Under the pieces are notes generated by a model, which made no database searches, was not told the origin of the DNA, and saw only the letters and a program-made list of their open reading frames with translations. Shown piece by piece: positions 1 through 9,213 of a stretch of DNA of 64,000 bases. A program made the position numbers and the translations under genes. Where the stretch lies: NCBI RefSeq assembly GCF_002289565.1, contig NZ_NTFY01000032.1, positions 62,001 through 126,000 of the forward strand. Direction: 5' to 3'. Position 1 is the first letter of the stretch. Each line of letters opens with the position of its first letter. The stretch comes from Rhodopirellula sp. SM50. GTDB lineage: Bacteria > Planctomycetota > Planctomycetia > Pirellulales > Pirellulaceae.

Positions 1-118
1 GTATTTCGTTCGAACGTGGCGGACAGTCCTGATCTAGGGTTGCTTACGCGCCCCGACAGACGAGGGTTGATGTGATCATCGATGACAGTACTTCGTGAAG
101 ACATTGGAAAACGTTGCC

Positions 119-1090
119 ATGACTCGCCAGACCATGCCCGGTTCGAGCACGATTGAACGCATCGAAGCGTTGATTGACCGCCCTGACCTGCTTCATTCGC
201 CCCCCGAAGTGGCGCAATCGCTGTTGCAGTTGACCAAAAATGACGACTTCGGTCTGCACGAGATCGTCGATTGCATCCGGGCCGATCCGGCGATGTCCAG
301 CCGCGTGCTACATGTCGTCAACTCCTCTCGCTACGGGTTGAAAACATCGGTGACCAACCTGCACCAAGCCGTATCGCTTTTAGGCGAACGAAGCATTCGC
401 TTGATCGCGATGACCTTCAGCATTGCCAACGCGTTTTCCACCGGCGCAGCGCGAGAGCTATACAACGACTTTTGGCGACAGGCATTGACGACCGCGGCGG
501 CCGCCCGTCGACTTGCCGGCCAACTCAACGGCGTGGATCACAACGATGCCTACACGACGGGACTGCTCAGTCATCTGGGTACGCTGGTGTTTGCACAGGT
601 GGAAGGCGAAAAGTACCTGTCGCTGTACCGGAGCACCTCGGGAGAACGACTATTTGATTTAGAAAGACAAGAATATGGCATCGATCATGTCGACATCGGG
701 GCACTCGTGCTGTCCAAATGGCAGTTTCCCGAAGTGATTTGCGATGCGGTTCGAAACCATCGCATCACGGAACTCGAAGATCCGCTCACGATGATCGTCC
801 ACGGCGGCACGCTCGTCTCCGACGCACTTTGGTACGCCGGGGACGAATCGATCGCGACCTGCCGCGGTTGGCTAAAAGACCGATTCAATCTTACGATCGA
901 CGAATTCATTGAATTGGCCTTGGCGTGTCGCGACGAAGTTCAGCTGGAACTGCAGGTCTATGGTGTCGACGCGGACATGCCAATCGATCCAGAGGAATTA
1001 TTGGAACAGGCCCGCCAACGCTACATGGAATCATCGCTGACCACCGCATTGGACTTCGACTCGTTTGAATCCGTGTTCGGCGAGGAATGA
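119..1090 (+). CDS. HDOD domain signalling protein
   Basis: A 323-residue protein whose residues about 15-215 fit the HDOD fold, an HD-related output domain that lacks the HD metal ligands and is found in bacterial signalling proteins. Recognisable parts are the opening 'LHSPPEVAQSLLQLTKND', the 'IVDCIRADPAMSSRVLHVVN' helix pair and the 'AVSLLGERSIRLIAM' segment. There is no GGDEF, receiver or membrane segment, so it is probably a cytoplasmic stand-alone adaptor. I prefer the ATG at 119; an upstream in-frame GTG at 95 would add eight residues but has no better ribosome site. It faces the reverse-strand MarR gene convergently. Its partner cannot be told from the sequence. Confidence 0.85.
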   Translation: MTRQTMPGSSTIERIEALIDRPDLLHSPPEVAQSLLQLTKNDDFGLHEIVDCIRADPAMSSRVLHVVNSSRYGLKTSVTNLHQAVSLLGERSIRLIAMTFSIANAFSTGAARELYNDFWRQALTTAAAARRLAGQLNGVDHNDAYTTGLLSHLGTLVFAQVEGEKYLSLYRSTSGERLFDLERQEYGIDHVDIGALVLSKWQFPEVICDAVRNHRITELEDPLTMIVHGGTLVSDALWYAGDESIATCRGWLKDRFNLTIDEFIELALACRDEVQLELQVYGVDADMPIDPEELLEQARQRYMESSLTTALDFDSFESVFGEE

Positions 1091-1111
1091 GCGCAACCGG
1101 CGGTCACCGAT

Positions 1112-1573
1112 TCACCCCCGAGCCTTTTCCAGCAATCGACTCAGTTCCTTGAGTTCCGAGCGGGTCAGGTGCCCCATCAATTGCTTGTGCAGATCACTGA
1201 CCGGGGCGTCCATTTTCTTGAGCACCGCCCGCGCGTTCTTGGTGATTTCGATATACACGACACGGCGGTCCTCGGTGCTGCGCCGTCGACTGACCATGTT
1301 CTGTTTTTCAAGCCGGTCGATCAATCCCGTGATCGCCGGGACCACTTGAATCATCCGCTCGGCAATTTCCAAACACGGCATCGGTTTGCCTTCACCTCGC
1401 AGAATGCGTAGCACGTTGTACTGCGACGCCGTCAAGCCGAACTGGCGGAACAGTCGACCGAAGCGATTCTGGAACTGATCATTGGTCCGCAAGAGATTCA
1501 ACAACGCCTCCTGCTCGGGTGACGAAAACGGTTTCTTTTTTTTCAACTCTCGCTGTAACCGGCCGCTTGTCAT
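1112..1573 (-). CDS. MarR-family transcriptional regulator
   Basis: A 153-residue winged-helix repressor-type protein. The core 'FGLTASQYNVLRILRGEG' followed by 'LAERMIQVVPAITGLIDRLE'-like residues and the wing 'RSTEDRRVVYIEIT' are typical of MarR proteins, which bind palindromic operators as dimers and usually respond to small aromatic ligands. The ATG at 1573 is preceded by a good GAGAGG ribosome site; the frame is open further upstream but that part is Trp/Cys/His-rich and not family-like. It lies 113 bases downstream of the antiporter on the same strand, so they may be co-transcribed. The ligand is unknown. Confidence 0.9.
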   Translation of the reverse strand: MTSGRLQRELKKKKPFSSPEQEALLNLLRTNDQFQNRFGRLFRQFGLTASQYNVLRILRGEGKPMPCLEIAERMIQVVPAITGLIDRLEKQNMVSRRRSTEDRRVVYIEITKNARAVLKKMDAPVSDLHKQLMGHLTRSELKELSRLLEKARG

Positions 1574-1686
1574 GATTGCCTCTCGCGGGTCGTGTTGGAT
1601 TGCGGCATTTAGTTTACACGTCAAGCGATGGCAGAGCCAACGGTGCGGCGGTTGCGTGGCAAAAAGAGAACGATTGACCGTCGATA

Positions 1687-2799
1687 TCATCCGTCGTGGG
1701 TCTCCGCGTCGTCATCGGCCCCGATTGGCGCGCGCCGGTACCGGACGACCGCGACCGCCAGCGTGATGACCGTCAGCGGAATGACGAACCCGATCATGAC
1801 GATCGACAAGGTGCGGTTGACGGCGGGCACGGTCGCCGCGGTGACCAGGTATGCCGTGTAGGCGACGTAATACGCAAGAAACAGACCGCCTTCCCAGCGG
1901 GCGATCAAGTGACCGGTAAAGAAGATCGGCAGGCAGGCGACCGCGACCGCCACCATGACGGGCAAATCCAGCTCGATCGCGGTGTTTGAAACCGCAACGC
2001 CCTGGGTGGAAACGAGTGAAGAAATTCCCAGCACGCCCATGATGTTGAACAGGTTGCTGCCGACCACGTTCCCCACCGCGATGTCGCGTTCGCCACGAAT
2101 CGCGGCCACGATCGACGTCGCCACCTCGGGAAGAGAGGTCCCCGCGGCCACAATCGTCAGCCCGATCACCAGCTCGGAGACTCCGAATTGCCTGGCCAAC
2201 AGCACTGCCGCGTCCACGAACCACCGCGCGCCCAAGACCAACAGCACGAGTCCGGCGATCAGCACCAACACGCTCAGCAGCAGCCGCCCCGCGGAATTTC
2301 CAGCCGGCTTTTTTCCATACTCCGCTTCGTATTGAGCCGTGATCCCGGCCTGTTCCTTTCGGCTCTTGATGACGGCCCATGCCTCGTACCCGATCAGCCC
2401 GGCGACGAGCAACGCTCCATCGACTCGCCCGATCCGCCCATCCAGGGAAAAGATCATCACCAGCACGGACAGACCGACCATCAACGGTACGTCAAACCGA
2501 ATCAATTGCTGAGAGACTCGCAGCGGGATGATCAGGGCCGACACGCCCAGGATCAACAGCACGTTGAAGATATTGCTGCCCAAAACGTTTCCCATCGCCA
2601 CATCAGGCTGTCCACGCAACGTGGATTGCAGACTGACGACCAACTCCGGCGCACTGGTGCCGATCGCGACCACGGTCAAGCCGACGACGAGCGGTGAGAG
2701 CCCGACCGCAAGTGCCAACTTCGATGCGCCGCGCACCAACAATTCCGCCCCGATCGTCAGGACAACCAACCCCATAACAAGAGTAAAAACGGTGACCAA
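1687..2799 (-). CDS. Calcium/sodium antiporter (CaCA superfamily, YrbG-like)
   Basis: A 370-residue inner-membrane exchanger of roughly ten hydrophobic segments arranged as two inverted halves. The two alpha-repeat signatures are visible: 'VVGLTVVAIGTSAPELVVSL' near residue 40 and 'VIGLTIVAAGTSLPEVATSI' near residue 210, whose acidic residues coordinate the cation in this family. A charged cytoplasmic loop (about residues 135-165) separates the halves. The expected reaction is Ca2+ extrusion against Na+ (or H+) influx; ion specificity is inferred from the family. It is transcribed toward the MarR gene and is divergent from the gamma-glutamyltranspeptidase gene. Confidence 0.9.
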   Translation of the reverse strand: MVTVFTLVMGLVVLTIGAELLVRGASKLALAVGLSPLVVGLTVVAIGTSAPELVVSLQSTLRGQPDVAMGNVLGSNIFNVLLILGVSALIIPLRVSQQLIRFDVPLMVGLSVLVMIFSLDGRIGRVDGALLVAGLIGYEAWAVIKSRKEQAGITAQYEAEYGKKPAGNSAGRLLLSVLVLIAGLVLLVLGARWFVDAAVLLARQFGVSELVIGLTIVAAGTSLPEVATSIVAAIRGERDIAVGNVVGSNLFNIMGVLGISSLVSTQGVAVSNTAIELDLPVMVAVAVACLPIFFTGHLIARWEGGLFLAYYVAYTAYLVTAATVPAVNRTLSIVMIGFVIPLTVITLAVAVVRYRRAPIGADDDAETHDG

Positions 2800-2955
2800 T
2801 GAACTTCCTTGGAAAGGGTGCGATCAAACTGCAGTCGTTGGCTGGGACCATCGCGTCGATCTGGCAAGATCGATTAAATCGACAGGCCGCTCGCCCGTCG
2901 TGCTGTTATAGTTTAGCGACGGTCAATGACGGAAGTACTTTGGAGAGGTGGAGAC

Positions 2956-4647
2956 GTGCAGCGAGTTTGCCAATTCGGATTGTTGATTGTGATCGTTGGT
3001 TTCGCCGTTGAAGGTTCTTCGGCGTTTGGGCAATCGCGTCGCGATGCGGAGAGCCGCGACGGGATGGTGGTCGCGGTGTCACCCGACGCGGCGGCGGTCG
3101 GCGCGGAGATTTTGGAGCGGGGTGGCACGGCGGTCGATTCGGCGATCGCAACCGCCTTCGCCCTCGCCGTGACGCATCCATCTGCCGGCAATCTAGGCGG
3201 CGGTGGGTTCATGCTGGTTCACCCGGGCGACGGCAGCCCGCCGTTGATGATCGACTATCGTGAGAAAGCACCGCTTGCGGCAGAGCGCGAGATGTTTGTC
3301 GACAACAACGACACGCACACCCATCCGTACGTCGGAGTGCCTGGAACGGTCCGCGGGATGAAGTTGGCTCACGAACTGTATGGTTCGCTCGCGTGGACCT
3401 CCCTGGTCACGCCCGCGGTCGCGCTGGCCCGTGACGGATTTGAGATCCACGCAGGCTTGGCGGCAGAGCTGAACCGAGAATTGGGGCGCAGCACCAACGA
3501 TGAGTTCCGCCGCGTTTATGGCAAACCCGACGGAACCGATTGGGCGGCCGGTGACCGACTTGTGCTTTCCGATCTCGCCGCGACGCTGCAGCGGATCGCC
3601 GCAGACGGCCCCAATGGTTTTTATGCCGGAACGACGGCCGACTTGATCGCCGCGGAAATGAAAGCCGGCGGCGGATTGATTTCGACCGAGGATCTGCTGC
3701 GTTACCGGGCTCGCGTGCGACAGCCGATCCGATGCCGGTTTCGGGATTATGAAGTGCTGTGCCCTCCGCCGCCGAGTAGCGGCGGCATCACGTTGACACA
3801 GATGCTGGGGATCGCCGCTCAATTTGACCTCCGCCGCTCGGGGCGATGGTCGGTGAAGACCAACCACGTGATGATCGAAGCGATGCGGCGGGCGTACGCC
3901 AATCGCGCGATGTATCTGGGGGATCCAGACTTTGTCGAAATTCCCAAGCACCTTGCGAGTGCCGATTTCGCCAAATACATGGCCAGCACCATCGACTTGG
4001 AGCGAGCCACCCCCAGCCGTCTGTTGGGACCGCCACTGACCGAGCCGGACGAGAGTCTTGAAACCACGCACTTTTCCGTGATCGATCGTCACGGCATGGC
4101 GGTCAGCAATACGTACACGTTGGAAGCCAGCTACGGCAGCGGGATCGTCGTCCGCGGAGCGGGTTTTCTGCTGAACAACGAAATGGGTGACTTCAACCGC
4201 CGTCCGGGAGTGACCGATACGAAAGGCTCGATCGGAACGGCTGCCAACGAAGTGCGTCCGCAAAAACGAATGCTCAGTTCCATGACGCCGACCATTGTGC
4301 TGAAGAACGGACAGCCGTACCTGATCACCGGCAGCCCCGGTGGCCGGACGATTATCAACACGGTGTTCTGCGTTACTTTGAACGTCTTGGAATTCGGGAT
4401 GTCCGCGCGCGAGGCTGTCGACGCCCCCCGCACCGATCACGAGTGGTTTCCCAATCGCGTCCGATTCATGGGCGCCGACGATCCCAAGTACGCCGCCTTG
4501 GTCGAGCAGCTCCGCGAGCTGGGGCATGACATTCAGGACACCGATCGCCAAGGCGACGCCAACACGATTTTGATTTCCGGTGGCAGCTTCATCGGGGCCG
4601 CGGACTATCGATTCGGAGCCGCGATCGCACCGGACAGCAAGCCATGA
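2956..4647 (+). CDS. ggt: Gamma-glutamyltranspeptidase (EC 2.3.2.2 / 3.4.19.13)
   Basis: An N-terminal-nucleophile hydrolase that cleaves the gamma-glutamyl bond of glutathione and transfers or hydrolyses the glutamyl group, normally in the periplasm. I choose the GTG at 2956 because it is preceded by a strong GGAGAGGTGGAG ribosome site and yields a clean signal peptide ('MQRVCQFGLLIVIVG...AFG'); an ATG at 2926 would place charged residues before it. Self-processing should occur before Thr371 in 'LETTHFSVIDRHG', with the small subunit carrying 'TYTLEASYGSG', 'SSMTPT' and 'GSPGGRTI', all conserved in the family. Length (563 aa) is normal. It is monocistronic, convergent with the DUF1810 gene. 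Confidence 0.93.
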   Translation: MQRVCQFGLLIVIVGFAVEGSSAFGQSRRDAESRDGMVVAVSPDAAAVGAEILERGGTAVDSAIATAFALAVTHPSAGNLGGGGFMLVHPGDGSPPLMIDYREKAPLAAEREMFVDNNDTHTHPYVGVPGTVRGMKLAHELYGSLAWTSLVTPAVALARDGFEIHAGLAAELNRELGRSTNDEFRRVYGKPDGTDWAAGDRLVLSDLAATLQRIAADGPNGFYAGTTADLIAAEMKAGGGLISTEDLLRYRARVRQPIRCRFRDYEVLCPPPPSSGGITLTQMLGIAAQFDLRRSGRWSVKTNHVMIEAMRRAYANRAMYLGDPDFVEIPKHLASADFAKYMASTIDLERATPSRLLGPPLTEPDESLETTHFSVIDRHGMAVSNTYTLEASYGSGIVVRGAGFLLNNEMGDFNRRPGVTDTKGSIGTAANEVRPQKRMLSSMTPTIVLKNGQPYLITGSPGGRTIINTVFCVTLNVLEFGMSAREAVDAPRTDHEWFPNRVRFMGADDPKYAALVEQLRELGHDIQDTDRQGDANTILISGGSFIGAADYRFGAAIAPDSKP

Positions 4648-4657
4648 TGGAATGATT

Positions 4658-5110
4658 TCACGCGTTGCCCAACAACTGCAACGTGCGTGAGTCTGCCTTT
4701 CCATCAAAAAACCGCTCAAGGACGTGCTGGAACACCGAGTCGTCCCCCGCAATCGACGCGAACAACGTCGCACAAGAACACAGTTTCAGATCATCGGGTT
4801 GTCCCAAAATCTGCGTCGCCGTGCGATCGCGTACCGAGAGGATTGCTTGGCAGCATTCGATCAACCTGTTTCCCAACACGGGATGGGCCAGGTAGGCGCG
4901 GGCCTCGTCGATTCCGCTGATCCCGTACAACTGCGCCGTCGAACTGAATCCCAGTCCACGCAGTTGCGGAAAGACAAACCACATCCAATGAGTGCGCTTC
5001 TGACCGCGTTTGATTTCGGACAAGGCCTGTTCGTAGCAGTCACGCTGTGCGGAGACAAAGCGTGCCAAATCAAACGGGTCATCGTTGGCATCGGGTGGGG
5101 GTGTTTGCAT
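4658..5110 (-). CDS. DUF1810 family protein
   Basis: A 150-residue cytoplasmic protein matching the DUF1810 (YeaO-unrelated) family throughout: 'FDLARFVSAQRDCYEQAL', the family hallmark 'KRTHWMWFVFPQLRGLG', then 'LYGISGIDEARAYLAHPVLG' and the C-terminal 'DDLKLCSCATLFA'. The function of the family is not established. I start at the ATG at 5110; the open frame continues 52 codons upstream, but that part runs into repeat DNA and is not family-like. The gene ends 11 bases from the convergent ggt stop. Confidence 0.85.
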   Translation of the reverse strand: MQTPPPDANDDPFDLARFVSAQRDCYEQALSEIKRGQKRTHWMWFVFPQLRGLGFSSTAQLYGISGIDEARAYLAHPVLGNRLIECCQAILSVRDRTATQILGQPDDLKLCSCATLFASIAGDDSVFQHVLERFFDGKADSRTLQLLGNA

Positions 5111-5169
5111 GATTGACAAGATCGCTGCTGGTAAGTGGTTGAATCCAAAACGACGCAGATGGCTCCGCC

Positions 5170-5287
5170 GGCTTGTCGATTGAATCGGGAACTGCTGCGA
5201 CAATGGTGAGCCGCTGGCCGTAAGGCCTCGGGCGGGCGCCAGGATGCCCGGCCGCTTACGCGTCACGGCTTACTCAATCGACAGGCC
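5170..5287. repeat. Palindromic intergenic repeat, family R1, copy 1
   Basis: A ~118-base element with outer arms (5170-5183 and 5274-5287, 13 of 14 paired) around a core 'GAGCCGCTGGCCGTAAGGC' ... 'GGCCGCTTACGCGTCACGGC'. The same core and arrangement recur at 7125-7257 and 58776-58894. It can fold into a long cruciform or RNA hairpin. Confidence 0.85.
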
Positions 5288-5466
5288 GTCCGCGCTCGCA
5301 GCTGATGGCAAACGATAACGAAATGACAGGCTGAAAGCCTAACCCACACCCATGAGCCCAAGGTCGGCAAGTCCGCCACCATTTTACGGCATTGGGCGCG
5401 AGCCTTCCGACCCCGGTCGGGTTACAATCGTCCTCTTCCCACCCCATCCCCTCCAGAGAGCTCACC

Positions 5467-7074
5467 ATGTCTCGTGTCGCTGCGCGATGTTTCGCCCTGT
5501 TTGTGTTTCTGCAACTGATCCCCCTCGCCACGGCTGCCGAGCCGAAGCCGCCTAAAGGTTTTCGGGCGATCTTCAACGGCACCGATTTGTCCGGATGGCA
5601 TGGTTTGAATCCCCACCAAGTGGCGAAGCTGACCGGCGAAAAGAAGGAAGCAAAACTTGCCGAACAACGGCGTGAGTTCGCCAATCACTGGCATGTGGAA
5701 AATGGTGAATTGGTCAACGACGGCCATGGAGCGTACGCCACGACGGACCAGGAGTTTGGCGACATCGAATTGTTGCTGGAATACAAAACGGTCCCGTCGG
5801 CCGACAGCGGCATCTATTTGCGTGGCACGCCACAGGTCCAGATCTGGGACTCCAATCAAGTCTTCGACCCCAAGCGTCCCACCCGCCGTCCGCATCTCGG
5901 CTCGGGAGGCCTGTTCAACAACAATCCCGAAACGCTCGGTCGTGATCCGTTGGTGAAAGCGGATCGGCCTTTCGGACAGTGGAATCAATTCAAGATTCGC
6001 CAGATCGACGATCGCACCTGGGTTTGGCTCAACAATCGCCTGGTCGTCGACGGCGCGGTGATGGAAAACTACTGGGACCGCGCGCTGCCGCTGCCGTCGA
6101 CCGGTCCGATCATGTTGCAGACACACGGCGGCGAGATTCGCTGGCGAAACATTTTTGTCCGTGAGATCAATGAACAGGAAGCGGAACGATACTTGGCGAC
6201 GCGTCCGCTGCTCCCCAACCCGACCGAGTTTGACGTCGCCTACGGTCCCCACCACAAACAGAAGTTGCATTTCTGGAAAGCGGAATCCGACGCGCCGACG
6301 CCGTTGCTGTTCTTCATCCACGGTGGCGGCTGGATGGCCGGCGGTCGGATGAGCGGCCTGCTGAACATGCTGCCCGAGATGCTCGATGCCGGCATCTCTG
6401 TCGTCTCGGTCGAGTATCGCTTCATCCCCGAGGCAACCGCCGATGGCGTGGTGCCGCCGGTCAAGGGGCCGCTTCACGATGCCGCCCGCGCGCTCCAATT
6501 CGTCCGCAGCATGGCCGACCAATGGAACATCGATCCCGATCGCATCGGCGCCTCCGGTGGCTCCGCCGGGGCATGCTCCAGCTTGTGGCTGGCGTTTCAT
6601 CCCGACATGGCCGATCCGTCCAGCGCCGATCCGATCGCACGCCAATCGACGCGACTGACCTGCGCGGCCGTTCGCGGTGCACAAACCACGCTCGACCCGC
6701 TGCAAATGAAAACCTGGACCCCCAACAGCCGCTACGGGGGCCACGCGTTCGGATTCACGGGCGATGCGGAAAAGAAGCTTTCTCAGTTTGACGAATTCCT
6801 CGCCAAGCGTGACTCGATCTTGCCATGGATCGCCGAGTATTCGCCCTACGCCCTGGTCAGCGATGATGATCCGCCGGTGCATTTGCTCTACAGCGGCCCG
6901 CCCTCGATGGGCAAACCCGCCAAAGATCCCACGCACACGGCAAACTTCGGCGTGCAATTGCAACAGCACTGCCGCAACGTCGGCGTCGAGTGTGAGCTGG
7001 TCTACCCGGGCGCGGAAAACGTGCGACACGAAACGACCAGCGACTACCTGATTTGGAAGTTGAAAGGGGAGTAA
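5467..7074 (+). CDS. Secreted DUF1080 domain fused to alpha/beta-hydrolase (esterase)
   Basis: A 535-residue exported two-domain protein. After a signal peptide ('RCFALFVFLQLIPLATA'), residues about 28-215 form a DUF1080 concanavalin-like fold ('FRAIFNGTDLSGWHG', 'ADSGIYLRGTPQVQIWD', 'MLQTHGGEIRWRNIFVREI'). Residues about 225-535 are an alpha/beta-hydrolase of the carboxylesterase/HSL type, with oxyanion motif 'FFIHGGGWMAG' and nucleophile elbow 'GASGGSAGA'. DUF1080 proteins act on or bind carbohydrate in planctomycetes, so a sugar-ester (for example acetyl) hydrolase is plausible but inferred. The ATG at 5467 follows an AGAGAG ribosome site. It is flanked on both sides by R1 repeats, apparently a single-gene unit. 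Confidence 0.88.
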   Translation: MSRVAARCFALFVFLQLIPLATAAEPKPPKGFRAIFNGTDLSGWHGLNPHQVAKLTGEKKEAKLAEQRREFANHWHVENGELVNDGHGAYATTDQEFGDIELLLEYKTVPSADSGIYLRGTPQVQIWDSNQVFDPKRPTRRPHLGSGGLFNNNPETLGRDPLVKADRPFGQWNQFKIRQIDDRTWVWLNNRLVVDGAVMENYWDRALPLPSTGPIMLQTHGGEIRWRNIFVREINEQEAERYLATRPLLPNPTEFDVAYGPHHKQKLHFWKAESDAPTPLLFFIHGGGWMAGGRMSGLLNMLPEMLDAGISVVSVEYRFIPEATADGVVPPVKGPLHDAARALQFVRSMADQWNIDPDRIGASGGSAGACSSLWLAFHPDMADPSSADPIARQSTRLTCAAVRGAQTTLDPLQMKTWTPNSRYGGHAFGFTGDAEKKLSQFDEFLAKRDSILPWIAEYSPYALVSDDDPPVHLLYSGPPSMGKPAKDPTHTANFGVQLQQHCRNVGVECELVYPGAENVRHETTSDYLIWKLKGE

Positions 7075-7124
7075 ACGCGGCGATCTTGCAGCCGCTCAAA
7101 GAGCGGAAGTGGAATAGCGTAATC

Positions 7125-7257
7125 GCGCGAGCGGGCTGTCGTTTTAGTCGGGATCTGCTGAGTCAATGGTGAGCCGCTGGCCGTAAGGCCTCGGGCAGCG
7201 TCGCAGTGCCCGGCCGCTTACGCATCGCGGCTCACAAAAACGACAGCCCGCTCGCGC
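7125..7257. repeat. Palindromic intergenic repeat, family R1, copy 2
   Basis: The best-preserved copy: 21-base perfectly complementary outer arms (7125-7145 and 7237-7257; arm 'GCGCGAGCGGGCTGTCGTTTT') enclose the shared 'GAGCCGCTGGCCGTAAGG' core. It sits in the gap between the DUF1080-esterase and the reverse-strand small-gene operon, where it could terminate transcripts from both sides. Confidence 0.9.
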
Positions 7258-7321
7258 CCTGCCGCTAACAAGTCGTTCACGGCGTAGGGCAGAATCCGGG
7301 AACGAGCGTTCGCCACGGGAG

Positions 7322-7636
7322 TCACCCGACATCCGCATTGGCCTGATAGCTTCGCACGATCCGAAAGATCCAGAACAGCAGAATCGCCGCGAGGGCAAGG
7401 AAGATTTGTAGTCGCGTCCGCCCACCGACGTTTCGCCACAGACGAAAAACATCCGTCAGGTGTGCCTCGCCGGGATAGCCGACGGCATTGAAGCGGTCCG
7501 TCACGGGTTCTGCTTGATCGATGGCGAGGTCCAGGTGTGACGCGATCTCTTCTGCCAACAGCCGCACGCGCTGTTGCGATGGCATCTCCGGCTCGGCCAC
7601 TCCGACGATTTCATCCGCTTCAAAAGTAGTAGTCAT
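7322..7636 (-). CDS. Small C-terminally membrane-anchored protein, possibly the second half of a frameshifted gene
   Basis: A 104-residue reading frame beginning at an ATG (7636) that lies inside the end of the preceding gene, a 17-base overlap. It has an acidic, hydrophilic N-terminal part and one hydrophobic helix near residues 78-94 ('IFLALAAILLFWIFRIV'). I recognise no family for it alone. The overlap sequence reads TTTTGA at the stop of the upstream frame; a +1 shift there would join both frames into one ~163-residue protein with a helix at each end. Either translational coupling, a programmed shift, or an indel would explain this arrangement. Confidence 0.6.
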   Translation of the reverse strand: MTTTFEADEIVGVAEPEMPSQQRVRLLAEEIASHLDLAIDQAEPVTDRFNAVGYPGEAHLTDVFRLWRNVGGRTRLQIFLALAAILLFWIFRIVRSYQANADVG

Positions 7637-7805
7637 TCTCGGGGACCACTTCGGCGCGGCGAATCGCCCCTTCAGCCGTCGGCCATCTGGACGCTCTCCA
7701 CTGCACCAGAAACGACGCCAAGCCGGAAACCGCCAACCACGCTCCGACAAAGATCAGGCACCACAGAATGGGTTTGGCGGCAGACGATTCGGCGTTTTGG
7801 CTCAT
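7620..7805 (-). CDS. Small membrane protein, DUF3592-like N-terminus
   Basis: A 61-residue protein with one hydrophobic helix ('PILWCLIFVGAWLAVSGLA') followed by 'SRWPTAEGAIRRAEVV', which resembles the 'WPTTEG-I' start of the beta-rich domain in DUF3592 membrane proteins. Family members are normally longer and end with a second helix, so this looks like only the first half. It starts 14 bases after the upstream gene and overlaps the downstream frame by 17 bases, indicating an operon. The family resemblance is short and tentative. Confidence 0.6.
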   Translation of the reverse strand: MSQNAESSAAKPILWCLIFVGAWLAVSGLASFLVQWRASRWPTAEGAIRRAEVVPENDYYF

Positions 7806-7819
7806 CGCATCGTTTCCAC

Positions 7820-8203
7820 TCAGGTTTCAATGTGCCCCTTCAGCAATCGGAATGTCCGTTTGACTCCCTCTGGGCCAACCTTGGACGCATGGCCAGGCCC
7901 TTCCGCATCGATAAACGCCACGAACGAACCGACGCCGAAAAACGTTTCTTGCAGATTGTCCGGATCGCCCACGAAGACCGAGAATCCGCCTTCGTTAACT
8001 TCCTGCAAATACGTCACCGCACCGTGCTCGGGGTGGATCGCGCCGTTGTGCAATCCTCTCGCTTCACCTGCAGCAACCTCTTGCTCGGCCGTTTCGATCA
8101 ATCGATCGGACAACCACGACGTATCGACGGTCGTTTCCACAATCCGCGACCGTTTCTCTGCGCTGTCATCGCAACAGACGACACTCACTTTGATCTCGCT
8201 CAT
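7820..8203 (-). CDS. Hypothetical cytoplasmic protein
   Basis: A 127-residue acidic protein with no signal peptide or membrane segment. I do not recognise a family. It begins 'MSEIKVSVVCCDDSAE' and contains a Gly-rich middle ('LHNGAIHPEHGAV') and the segment 'GGFSVFVGDPDNLQETF'. The start at 8203 is supported by a GGGAGAAAGAGG ribosome site; the open frame upstream belongs to no gene because it overlaps the AraC coding end. It is first gene of a reverse-strand operon with the two small membrane frames at 7805 and 7636. Confidence 0.75.
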   Translation of the reverse strand: MSEIKVSVVCCDDSAEKRSRIVETTVDTSWLSDRLIETAEQEVAAGEARGLHNGAIHPEHGAVTYLQEVNEGGFSVFVGDPDNLQETFFGVGSFVAFIDAEGPGHASKVGPEGVKRTFRLLKGHIET

Positions 8204-8303
8204 TCGCCTCTTTCTCCCGGTTCCTTTCCGATCTCGATGCCACTGATCAGACACCCTTGATTTTATTCTACCGTAACGGCGGCCCGAAAGTGAAACGACG
8301 TGC

Positions 8304-9164
8304 TTAGCGATGGCGTTTTCGGTAGTCGCGTGGAGATTGCCCATGGACCTTGCGAAACTGGCGACTGAAATAGTTGCTGTCGCTGAATCCGACATCAAAC
8401 GCGATCTCCGTGATGCTCTGATCGGTGCTTCTTAGCAGCCGGCTGGCTTCTTCGATCCGCAGCTCGATCAGGTACTTGATCGGCGAAGTCCCCATCGCGG
8501 ACTCGAACGTCCGCATGTAATTGGTTCGCGACATTCCCGAGATGGTCACGAGTTCTTCAAGCGTGATCGCATGAGCCATGTTGCGTCTCATGTGGGCAAT
8601 CGTTTCACCGACGCGAATGAGTGTTTTACTTGTCGGATTGCGCGTTTCGCGATAGCACCGGGAGAGGAACGTGATGAGTTCCAGCATGGCGGCAATCGCC
8701 ATCACCTCAAATCCCGGCTGGCGAGCGGCAAGTTCATTGTCGAGCCTGTCGACGAGCCGAAGTGACTCGGCGATCTCGGCCGGATTGAGCTGCAATCGAC
8801 TTGTGAACTGGTGTCGCCGGCGCGATGCGGGCTCCAACGTGAATAACGCGTGGTAACCGGAAAGGGACTGCAAGTCGCCGAGCGACATGGGCAGATCGGT
8901 CGGGTCGAACAGAATATTGATCAGGCTCAACCGGTCCATGTTCAAGTAGTCGTGCGGCCGGTCGCCCCCGATCACAAACGTATCGCCCGCTTTCAATTCG
9001 TAGGAGTCTTCACCGGTGATGTGCATGCCCGTCCCGCCGGTAATGATCACGATCTCCGAAAACTCGTGGCAGTGCAGCCCGAACGGCTGCTGGGGATCGC
9101 GCCGTTCGACGACGATCGGAAATCCGTCGGCGTGAAACCAGTCCTGTTTTTTTAGCACTTTCAT
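8304..9164 (-). CDS. AraC-family regulator, RhaS/RhaR-like
   Basis: A 286-residue activator-type protein. Residues about 10-95 form a cupin sugar-sensing domain ('[17 protein letters not shown]', '[17 protein letters not shown]'), and residues about 185-285 contain the two helix-turn-helix units ('[20 protein letters not shown]' and '[20 protein letters not shown]') followed by '[11 protein letters not shown]'. The overall plan and the cupin resemble RhaS/RhaR, which respond to L-rhamnose. It is divergent from rhaA across a 436-base gap, so control of rhaA and the downstream permease is a strong inference. A MITE-like insertion lies in that gap and separates the two promoters. Confidence 0.9.
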   Translation of the reverse strand: MKVLKKQDWFHADGFPIVVERRDPQQPFGLHCHEFSEIVIITGGTGMHITGEDSYELKAGDTFVIGGDRPHDYLNMDRLSLINILFDPTDLPMSLGDLQSLSGYHALFTLEPASRRRHQFTSRLQLNPAEIAESLRLVDRLDNELAARQPGFEVMAIAAMLELITFLSRCYRETRNPTSKTLIRVGETIAHMRRNMAHAITLEELVTISGMSRTNYMRTFESAMGTSPIKYLIELRIEEASRLLRSTDQSITEIAFDVGFSDSNYFSRQFRKVHGQSPRDYRKRHR

Positions 9165-9213
9165 GTCAGCCGGAAGGGCACGGGCATTGGTAAAAAGGGA
9201 TTCAGAACCATTG

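Noticed and set aside
3193-4773. A 526-codon reverse-strand frame
   Set aside because: Antisense to ggt, low-complexity shadow composition, no recognisable domain.
5422-7029. A 535-codon reverse-strand frame
   Set aside because: Antisense to the DUF1080-esterase gene and lacking any motif.
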